NCBI GenBank assembly: GCA_020429905.1
Contig: JAGQKX010000023.1
Span: 1 to 9,216 of the forward strand
Direction of reading: 5' to 3'
DNA: 9,216 nt
Origin: a candidate division WWE3 bacterium
GTDB lineage: Bacteria > Patescibacteriota > 4484-211 > JAGQKX01
Shown here: piece by piece, positions 1 through 5,786 of the stretch
How positions within the stretch are numbered: position 1 is the first letter of the stretch
How the letters are laid out: each line of letters opens with the position of its first letter
Notes under the pieces: generated by a model
Database searches by the model: none
What the model saw: the letters and a program-made list of their open reading frames with translations, nothing else
What the model was told of the DNA's origin: nothing
Position numbers and translations under genes: made by a program

Positions 1-1245
1 ACCGGATTAGATATTGGCTCATCAAAAGTATCCACCATTATTGCACAAGTTGAAGAAGATCAGATTCAGATTATCGGAGAACATTCCGTCCCCTCCAAGG
101 GCGTAAAAAAAGGTGTGATTGTTGATATTGATGAGGCGGTAGAAGCAATTGAACGTTCTCTCGAGGGAGCGGAGAGAATGGCAGGGATAGCTGTCTCAGA
201 GGCATTGGTTTTAGTTGATGGACAGCACATTTCTTCGGTAAATTCACAAGGAGTTGTAGCTGTTTCTTCTCCAGAAGGTGAAATCACCCATCAAGACGTA
301 GATCGGGTTATTGAAGCAGCTCGGGCCATATCAATTCCCGGATCGCGCGAAATAGTTGACGTCATTACTCGCTCCTTCACGGTTGACTCACAAATTGGCG
401 TTCAGGACCCGATTGGGATGAGTGGTGTGCGGTTGCAAGTAGATACGCATATCGTCCATGGAGCCGTGACCAGTATGAGAAATCTCGTAAAATGCGTCCA
501 TCAAGTGGGGGTAGATGTAGCAGGTCTTGTTTTCGAAGGCTTTGCAGCCGCCGAAGCAGTATTAACTCCCACCGAACGAGAGCTCGGTGTCGCATTAATT
601 GATATTGGTGGGGGAACGACAGATATTACTCTTATTGTTGAAGGTTCTCCAGCGTATTCAACGGTTCTCCCAATTGGCGGTAAAAACATGACCAATGACC
701 TCGCTATTGGTTTACGAGTAGGGCTAGAAGACGCCGAAAAAATCAAAGTATTTGTCTCGGACTATAATCCTCCTGCCGTTGCGGGTCAGAAAAAGAGCGA
801 CGAAGATGAGATTGATGTTTCCGAACTAAATATTGAGGGAATGCAAAAAATCGATAAAAAATTTGTTAGAGATGGGATATTGCGGCCTCGCCTTGAAGAA
901 ATTTTTGAGCAAGTTGATAATGAAATTCAAAAGAGTGGATACGCAGATGCCATGCCTGCCGGAGTTGTGGTGACGGGAGGGAGTGCCTCTACAATTGGAT
1001 TAACGGAAGTGGCCCGAAGAACGATGCGAGGAATTGATGTGCGCGTCGGTCAGCCAAAAGGTGTTTCCGGATTGATTGATGAAGTATCTACACCTGCGTA
1101 TGCTGCAACTATCGGAAACATTATCTATGGATCGAGAACAACCCAAGTACGAAATACTCGATCATCTTCCATGTTGAACAAATTTGGAGGAGCGAAATCT
1201 TTGGTAGATAAGGTTGTTTCTTTAGGCAAGAGTTTTCTGCCCTAA
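1..1245 (+). CDS. ftsA: Cell division protein FtsA (5'-partial)
   Basis: FtsA is an actin-like ATPase that tethers FtsZ filaments to the inner face of the membrane and recruits later divisome proteins. The frame is open from the first base and gives 414 residues, so with FtsA usually around 400-420 residues only a few N-terminal residues should be missing. Visible: the phosphate-1 loop TGLDIGSSKV at fragment residues 1-10; the phosphate-2 motif LIDIGGGTTDI near residues 199-209; the adenosine-binding motif VVTGGSAS near residues 322-329; and a C-terminal basic amphipathic stretch FGGAKSLVDKVVSLGKSF, the expected membrane-targeting helix. Internal GTG or ATG codons near base 115 are not true starts, because the nucleotide-binding loop lies upstream in the same frame. 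ftsZ follows after 108 bases, the usual order. Identification is firm; the start is outside the window. Confidence 0.96.
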   Translation, partial: TGLDIGSSKVSTIIAQVEEDQIQIIGEHSVPSKGVKKGVIVDIDEAVEAIERSLEGAERMAGIAVSEALVLVDGQHISSVNSQGVVAVSSPEGEITHQDVDRVIEAARAISIPGSREIVDVITRSFTVDSQIGVQDPIGMSGVRLQVDTHIVHGAVTSMRNLVKCVHQVGVDVAGLVFEGFAAAEAVLTPTERELGVALIDIGGGTTDITLIVEGSPAYSTVLPIGGKNMTNDLAIGLRVGLEDAEKIKVFVSDYNPPAVAGQKKSDEDEIDVSELNIEGMQKIDKKFVRDGILRPRLEEIFEQVDNEIQKSGYADAMPAGVVVTGGSASTIGLTEVARRTMRGIDVRVGQPKGVSGLIDEVSTPAYAATIGNIIYGSRTTQVRNTRSSSMLNKFGGAKSLVDKVVSLGKSFLP

Positions 1246-1281
1246 TATTTCAAAAAACGTATTACTGCCCTGTAGTGTATC

Positions 1282-1310
1282 TATCCATCGAACATTGAGT
1301 AGGTTATAAT
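1282..1310 (+). promoter_or_regulatory. Candidate promoter in front of ftsZ
   Basis: A perfect TATAAT (-10) lies at 1305-1310, 43 bases before the ftsZ start. The -35 at the right distance is poor (TATCCA at 1282-1287, 17-base spacer, three of six consensus matches). If real, transcription would begin near 1317 and give ftsZ and the adenosyltransferase gene their own short-leader transcript besides any read-through from ftsA. No terminator is seen after ftsA. A perfect -10 can arise by chance in AT-rich spacer, so confidence is moderate. Confidence 0.42.
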
Positions 1311-1344
1311 GATGTCGTAAAAACTGGTGCTATATCATCAGGTC

Positions 1345-1349
1345 AGGAG
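1345..1349 (+). promoter_or_regulatory. Ribosome binding site of ftsZ
   Basis: AGGAG lies four bases before the ATG at 1354. It decides the ftsZ start against the in-frame GTG at 1327, which has no purine-rich site before it and would add nine residues not expected in FtsZ. The spacing is slightly short but usable. Confidence 0.7.
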
Positions 1350-1353
1350 AATT

Positions 1354-2496
1354 ATGTTAGTTAAACCAGAAGTTGAAAATTTTGCCAAAATAAAAGTGGT
1401 AGGTGTCGGTGGCGGAGGTAGTAATGCTATTGCCACCATGGTAGAAGATGAGCGAGTCCAGGGAGTCGATTTTATCGTCGTTAACACCGACGCGCAGCAT
1501 TTGGCCATGTCCCCAGCAGAAACAAAAGTTCAAATCGGTACACAATTAACAAACGGTCTAGGTTCAGGCGGAGATCCTTCTGTCGGGAAAAAATCGGCAG
1601 AAGAAGATGTAGATCTTATCCATCAAAATTTAGCGGGCTCAGATATGGTGTTCATCACTGCTGGAATGGGTGGGGGAACTGGTACCGGGGCAGCACCCAT
1701 TGTCGCTGACATCGCGAGAGGTCAGGGAGCTTTGACGGTTGGAGTTGTAACGAAACCATTCCATTTTGAAGGTACCAAGCGCATGATGAATGCCGAAGAA
1801 GGTATCATGAACCTCAAAGACAATGTTGATGCCCTGATTATTATTCCAAATCAACGTCTGCTCGAAATTACTGACGCCCAGGTAAGTCTTCCACAAGCGC
1901 TCAAATTAGCTGATTCAGTATTGGCAGATTCTGTGAGAGGAATTTCGGATATTATTGTCATGCCGGGATTGATAAATCGTGATTTTGCGGATGTCCGGAC
2001 CATTATGCGTGATGCAGGTTCGGCTATTATGGGGATTGGTAAAGCGAGCGGAGAAGAGCGGGCAGTTGAAGCTGCTCGAGCTGCTATCCAAAGCCCATTA
2101 CTTGAGACGTCTATTGAGGGAGCTAAGGGTGTGTTGATCAATATCTCTGGAGGTACCAATCTTACATTACGTGAAGTGGATATTGCCTCGCAGGTTGTTT
2201 CAGAGGCTGCTGACCCGGATGCAACGATTATTTTTGGAGCGATGATCGACGATGAATTAGAGGGTGATGTTAAAGTAACCGTAATAGCGACCGGCTTCGA
2301 CGAATATCAACAACGCAGCCTGACCCAGATAAAAGATAGTATTCGCCATCGGTCTCGATTTGAGGAAGAGAAAAAAACAGAAGTTGAAGCTCCCGTTGAA
2401 AAGAAAAATGAACCTGAAGTACAGGATTCATACGATTTGGATATGGGAGCGGATGTTGATGAATTGGAAAAACCAGCATTCTTGCGGCGTCGATAA
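1354..2496 (+). CDS. ftsZ: Cell division protein FtsZ
   Basis: FtsZ is the tubulin-like GTPase that polymerises into the cytokinetic ring at midcell. The product is 380 residues, a normal length. In order: glycine-rich loop VGVGGGGSNA at 16-25; NTDAQHL at 44-50; tubulin signature GGGTGTGAAP at 106-115; the T7 synergy loop NRDFADV at 208-214, with the catalytic aspartates 210 and 213 that complete the GTPase site of the neighbouring subunit; C-terminal globular domain to about 318. A short charged linker (about 336-366, rich in Glu and Lys) follows, and then the conserved C-terminal peptide ELEKPAFLRRR at 370-380, which binds FtsA and other partners. All key residues are intact. The gene follows ftsA and is trailed by the adenosyltransferase gene after only 21 bases, so the two are probably co-transcribed. 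Confidence 0.98.
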   Translation: MLVKPEVENFAKIKVVGVGGGGSNAIATMVEDERVQGVDFIVVNTDAQHLAMSPAETKVQIGTQLTNGLGSGGDPSVGKKSAEEDVDLIHQNLAGSDMVFITAGMGGGTGTGAAPIVADIARGQGALTVGVVTKPFHFEGTKRMMNAEEGIMNLKDNVDALIIIPNQRLLEITDAQVSLPQALKLADSVLADSVRGISDIIVMPGLINRDFADVRTIMRDAGSAIMGIGKASGEERAVEAARAAIQSPLLETSIEGAKGVLINISGGTNLTLREVDIASQVVSEAADPDATIIFGAMIDDELEGDVKVTVIATGFDEYQQRSLTQIKDSIRHRSRFEEEKKTEVEAPVEKKNEPEVQDSYDLDMGADVDELEKPAFLRRR

Positions 2497-2517
2497 CCCA
2501 ACGGCAATCGTACTATC

Positions 2518-3057
2518 ATGGTAAAAATTTATACAAAGACGGGTGATCGTGGCAAGACGATCAGTTTTGATCAAACCCCTACCAGCAAAAATTCATTGCG
2601 GATTCATGCAGTTGGTTCTCTCGATGAACTCAATTCCGTCCTGGGCATGGTAATCAGTCAGGCCGAAAATTCTGAGATAACTCGTTGGCTAAAAATCATA
2701 CAAGCAGACCTATTTCAATTCGGGAGCTATCTTTCCGGGAAAAAAGATGAAGTAATGCCATTACGTAGGGTTAACCAGTTAGAGATGCAGATCGATCACT
2801 GGCAATCGGAACTTCAACCATTGACTCAATTTATCTTACCGGGCGGGACGATATTAGCAGCCCAGATTCATTATGCCCGAACAGTGTGTCGCAGAGCTGA
2901 GCGGCACATCGTGGCGTATCATGAGACAGAATCTTTGCCGGCTACTAATCTAGAGTACATCAATCGTCTTTCCGATTGGCTTTTTGTGCTGGCACGAATG
3001 GTTAATGCACGGGGCAATACCGCAGAAGATACTTGGGTAAGAACTACTCAAAAATGA
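2518..3057 (+). CDS. pduO: PduO-type ATP:cob(I)alamin adenosyltransferase
   Basis: This cytosolic enzyme transfers the 5'-deoxyadenosyl group of ATP to cob(I)alamin, giving adenosylcobalamin; the family works as a trimer with active sites between subunits. The 179-residue protein is of typical length and shows the family signatures: N-terminal ATP-binding YTKTGDRG at 5-12; VGSLDELNSVLG at 32-43; LPGGT at 107-111; the catalytic helix ARTVCRRAER at 120-129, with the conserved arginines and glutamate; and EYINRLSDWLFVLAR at 146-160. The ATG at 2518 starts exactly at the family N-terminus, though no Shine-Dalgarno sequence precedes it; coupling to ftsZ, 21 bases upstream, may explain that. Position just before three adenosylcobalamin-dependent reductases indicates that its product feeds them. 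It is not the unrelated CobA/BtuR family. Confidence 0.95.
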   Translation: MVKIYTKTGDRGKTISFDQTPTSKNSLRIHAVGSLDELNSVLGMVISQAENSEITRWLKIIQADLFQFGSYLSGKKDEVMPLRRVNQLEMQIDHWQSELQPLTQFILPGGTILAAQIHYARTVCRRAERHIVAYHETESLPATNLEYINRLSDWLFVLARMVNARGNTAEDTWVRTTQK

Positions 3058-3137
3058 TATAGGTGTAGATACTCTGGTAGTGAAGGTTGAATGACAAGCT
3101 AACTTTTTTATCCCAAACGAGAAATATAAACAGCATG

Positions 3138-3170
3138 TTGACTTGATTCACAGCTTCGATACTATCTAAT
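3138..3170 (+). promoter_or_regulatory. Candidate promoter of the reductase cluster
   Basis: Two overlapping sigma-70-like arrangements are visible: TTGATT (3143-3148) with TCTAAT (3165-3170) at a 16-base spacer, and TTGACT (3138-3143) with TACTAT (3160-3165), also at 16 bases. Either would start transcription near 3172-3177 and give a leader of about 100 bases before the reductase ATG at 3276. This is the only large spacer in the window and the natural place for a promoter driving 3276 onward. Neither arrangement is a full consensus. Confidence 0.4.
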
Positions 3171-3176
3171 TGTTCT

Positions 3177-3239
3177 CAAATTTCGGGGGGCTTAATTCAC
3201 CAAAATAGATAAATTGTATCTGTTGTATTCCGAAATTTG
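3177..3239 (+). repeat. Inverted repeat in the leader of the first reductase gene
   Basis: CAAATTTCGG at 3177-3186 is exactly complementary to CCGAAATTTG at 3230-3239, separated by 43 bases; G-T pairs at 3187/3229, 3188/3228 and 3176/3240 could extend the stem. It lies between the candidate promoter and the start codon, ending 36 bases before the ATG. It may be an RNA stem in the 5' leader, or paired operator half-sites for a regulator. It has no T-run behind it and so is not a typical terminator. The arms do not resemble the NrdR box, and no cobalamin-riboswitch B12 box is recognisable inside. Confidence 0.5.
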
Positions 3240-3275
3240 GCTGTTAATTTAATTAAAACAGCGAAATTGATTTTT

Positions 3276-5528
3276 ATGGCGATATCAAAAACTGCCTCAA
3301 CTATTAAGAATGTAATCGATCGAGAAGGAAACGTGGTTGATTTTGATATAGAAATATTAGTGACTGATATTCGGAAAGCACTCGTCGCTTCAGGTGAGGG
3401 TGACCAGGAAGAGGCTCAGTCAATTGCTCTCAGTGTTATCTCCGACCTTTCTCAAACAGAAACGACCACTCCCAAATTAAGTGAAATTCAAGATACAGTT
3501 GAAACAGAATTAATGAAAGCTGATATGCATGGTGCTGCCAAAAAATATATTTTGGATCGCCATGAAAAAGCACGTTTAAGAGGCGAAACGTTGACAGTGG
3601 ATGCTGAAGTGATGGATCAATTTATTGAAGACAAACAATATTTCCGGAGTACACTTTCAGAATTTATTCATCTTCGAACTTATTCGCGTTGGGACGATGA
3701 TAATCAGCGTCGAGAGACGTGGTCTGAAACAGTAGATCGTTTTATGGATTTCATGAAAGAGAATATAAAAAAGGGTTTAACTGATAAGGAATATGATCAG
3801 ATTTATCAGGCGATGCTAAATCAAGAAATCATGCCATCAATGCGCTTACTTTGGTCATCAGGAAGTGCCGCGCGCCAAACAAATGTCGCTGCGTACAATT
3901 GCTCCTACTTGACGACCACAGAATTACAAGATTTTCCGGAAATAATGTACATTCTCATGTGCGGATCAGCGGTTGGGTTTTCGGTTGAGAATAAAATTAT
4001 CGAACAATTACCTATTGTGGAAGAGCAGTCTGGTAAGACATTAAAAACTCATGTGGTTCAAGATACCAAAGAGGGTTGGTGTGACGCGTTTGGTTTGGCT
4101 CTACGTACTTGGTATTCTGGTAAGGATGTCGATTTTGACTATTCCAAGATTAGACCTAAAGGTGCTCGACTTTCGACCATGGGAGGAAGAGCAATGGGAC
4201 CGGGGCCGTTACAAGAGCTTATGCGCTATACAAAAGATAAGCTGTTATCCAATCAAGGCAAACGACTAAACTCAATTGAAGTTCATGATCTGATTTGTAA
4301 AATTGGCGAAATTGTTGAAGCAAGTGGCAAAAGACGCGCCGCCCTTATTTCTTTATCTGATCTAGATGATGATACTATGCGATACGCCAAGACGGGCAAA
4401 TTTTTTGAAACCGAGCCTCAGCGGAGTATGGCCAATAATTCTGCTGTTTATAATCACCAGCCATCATCCGTAGAATTTTTAGAAGAATGGATAGCGTTGA
4501 TTCGGAGCAATTCGGGAGAACGAGGCATTTTCAATCGGGGAGATCTTCATAAACAACTTCCGGAACGTCGGTGGAATACCTTTGAACCGTACGCCGAAAC
4601 GGCTGGTACTAATCCATGTGGAGAAATAATTCTACGTTCTAAACAGTTTTGTAATCTTACGTGCATCGTCGCAAGACCTGACGACACGAAAGAAACCCTT
4701 AGAGAAAAAATTAGATTAGCAACAATTTTGGGTACATATCAAGCGTCATTGACCAAATTCCCATATTTATCTGAAGCGTGGACAAAAAATTGCCGTGAAG
4801 AAGCATTGCTCGGAGTATCTATTACGGGTTATTGGGACTGTAAATTGATTCGCGATGAGAAAATGCTTAAGCAGTTGCGTGATGATGCAGTAGCAATCAA
4901 CAAAAAATACGCCAAAAAATTTGGCATTAATCAATCCACGTGTGTGACCAGTATCAAACCTTCGGGTAATTCTTCACAGCTGTATGATACGTCCTCGGGA
5001 ATGCATCCTCGGTTTGGTACATACTATATTCGTCGTGTACGTGTCTCAGCAACAGATCCACTATTTAGAATGCTTCGAGATCAAGGGGTGCCGTATCATC
5101 CTGAAGTCGGTCAGATAGAAGAGACAGCCACGACATTTGTTCTTGAATTTCCTGTTAAAGCGCCCAAAGGCTCAGTGACGAAAAATGATTTAACGGCTAT
5201 TGATCTTTTGGAACATTGGAAGATGCTTAAGCTTCATTACACAGAACATAATCCCTCTGTCACGGTATATGTTGGAGATGACGAATGGGTTGGGGTAGCT
5301 AATTGGGTCTATGAAAATTGGGAAATAGTTGGCGGGCTCTCTTTCTTGCCTCGAAATGACCATGTTTACGAACTTGCCCCATATGAAGAAATCTCGAAAG
5401 AAGCATATGATGCACTTGCGCCTAAGTTAGAAAAAATAGATTTTTCACAACTCGTTCTTTACGAGCAAGCCGATAATACAACCGGTGCCAAAGAATATGC
5501 ATGTATGGGAGGGGGGTGTGAGCTTTAA
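3276..5528 (+). CDS. nrdJ: Adenosylcobalamin-dependent ribonucleotide reductase, monomeric RTPR type, with N-terminal ATP-cone
   Basis: Class II reductases reduce ribonucleotides to deoxyribonucleotides with a thiyl radical formed from adenosylcobalamin and need no oxygen. This 750-residue protein matches the monomeric triphosphate reductase of Lactobacillus leichmannii (739 residues). Visible: an ATP-cone-like domain at about 9-100 (NVIDREGNVVDFD at 12-24); first redox cysteine C209 in AAYNCSYL; AVGFSV at 232-237; the radical site NPCGEI at 446-451 with C448 and E450; second redox cysteine C459, 11 residues on as in RTPR; TSIKPSG at 558-564; and the C-terminal shuttle pair in CMGGGCEL (C743, C748), with the same four-residue spacing as RTPR. 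All catalytic residues are present. The RTPR specificity-site insertion appears shortened. The ATG at 3276 is preferred over TTG at 3237, although neither has a clear ribosome binding site, so the start is uncertain. Confidence 0.92.
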   Translation: MAISKTASTIKNVIDREGNVVDFDIEILVTDIRKALVASGEGDQEEAQSIALSVISDLSQTETTTPKLSEIQDTVETELMKADMHGAAKKYILDRHEKARLRGETLTVDAEVMDQFIEDKQYFRSTLSEFIHLRTYSRWDDDNQRRETWSETVDRFMDFMKENIKKGLTDKEYDQIYQAMLNQEIMPSMRLLWSSGSAARQTNVAAYNCSYLTTTELQDFPEIMYILMCGSAVGFSVENKIIEQLPIVEEQSGKTLKTHVVQDTKEGWCDAFGLALRTWYSGKDVDFDYSKIRPKGARLSTMGGRAMGPGPLQELMRYTKDKLLSNQGKRLNSIEVHDLICKIGEIVEASGKRRAALISLSDLDDDTMRYAKTGKFFETEPQRSMANNSAVYNHQPSSVEFLEEWIALIRSNSGERGIFNRGDLHKQLPERRWNTFEPYAETAGTNPCGEIILRSKQFCNLTCIVARPDDTKETLREKIRLATILGTYQASLTKFPYLSEAWTKNCREEALLGVSITGYWDCKLIRDEKMLKQLRDDAVAINKKYAKKFGINQSTCVTSIKPSGNSSQLYDTSSGMHPRFGTYYIRRVRVSATDPLFRMLRDQGVPYHPEVGQIEETATTFVLEFPVKAPKGSVTKNDLTAIDLLEHWKMLKLHYTEHNPSVTVYVGDDEWVGVANWVYENWEIVGGLSFLPRNDHVYELAPYEEISKEAYDALAPKLEKIDFSQLVLYEQADNTTGAKEYACMGGGCEL
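5507..5516 (+). promoter_or_regulatory. Purine-rich ribosome binding site inside the end of the upstream reductase gene
   Basis: GGGAGGGGGG overlaps the glycine codons of the C-terminal CMGGGC motif of the preceding gene and is the only Shine-Dalgarno-like sequence for the small gene behind it. GGGAGG (5507-5512) stands five bases before a GTG at 5518, but 17 bases before the ATG at 5530. It therefore argues for the GTG start, or for translational coupling across the four-base-class junction. The same bases thus serve protein and translation signals. Confidence 0.4.
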
Positions 5529-5529
5529 T

Positions 5530-5721
5530 ATGTCAGAAGAGATGCAATCAACAGGATTACAAGAAGAATCACACACCCACGCAACCCAAAATGGTGAAAA
5601 TACCGAAGATGCAGGATATTCAGATGAGTTTTTCTGCCCAGAATGTGGAACAGGACCAGTCGTATTTCAAGAAGGGCGTTGTTTCTTATGCTACGCTTGT
5701 GGATTTTCCAAGTGTGGATAA
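5530..5721 (+). CDS. Small stand-alone zinc-ribbon protein resembling the C-terminal tail of class II ribonucleotide reductase
   Basis: The 63-residue product has a polar, acidic, probably disordered first half (1-33: many Glu, Gln, Thr, Asn, His) and a cysteine-rich second half. Six cysteines at 36, 39, 51, 54, 57 and 62 follow the pattern CPEC...EGxCxxCxxCGFSKC. This is the signature of the zinc-finger domain at the extreme C-terminus of most dimeric NrdJ proteins, where it is needed for turnover by relaying electrons to the active-site cysteines. Here it is a separate gene between two reductase genes; the next gene encodes an NrdJ with no such tail. I infer a trans-acting reductant module. 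An in-frame GTG at 5518, overlapping the previous stop, has better ribosome-site spacing and would add four residues; an ATG at 5485 is less likely. It could instead be a generic rubredoxin-like ribbon, but the FSKC ending is specific. Confidence 0.82.
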   Translation: MSEEMQSTGLQEESHTHATQNGENTEDAGYSDEFFCPECGTGPVVFQEGRCFLCYACGFSKCG

Positions 5722-5771
5722 GAGAATAGCCAACGTGGAAAGTAGATGATTAATTACCTTTCAAAAGGTGG

Positions 5772-5778
5772 AAAGGAG
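5772..5778 (+). promoter_or_regulatory. Ribosome binding site of the tail-less NrdJ gene
   Basis: AAAGGAG lies eight bases before the ATG at 5787 but only two before the ATG at 5781, so 5787 is the likelier start. A second purine run, AAGGTGG at 5765-5771, could serve the 5781 ATG. A small inverted repeat (ACCTT 5756-5760, AAGGT 5765-5769) sits just upstream. Confidence 0.6.
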
Positions 5779-5786
5779 TAATGGAT

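Noticed and set aside
3087..3112. Intrinsic terminator after the adenosyltransferase gene (weak stem followed by six T)
   Set aside because: The stem is only about three to four base pairs, including a G-T pair, and the T-run is offset; too weak to call.
3058..3275. Cobalamin riboswitch or NrdR box in front of the reductases
   Set aside because: Both would be expected for B12-dependent reductase genes, but I find no B12-box-like sequence and no pair of NrdR-type 16-base palindromes in the spacer.
5722..5786. The detached tail and the tail-less NrdJ as products of a frameshift or sequencing error in one gene
   Set aside because: The tail lies upstream, not downstream, of the catalytic gene, has its own start, and the region after the NrdJ stop is at once occupied by another intact gene; a single base error cannot produce this order.
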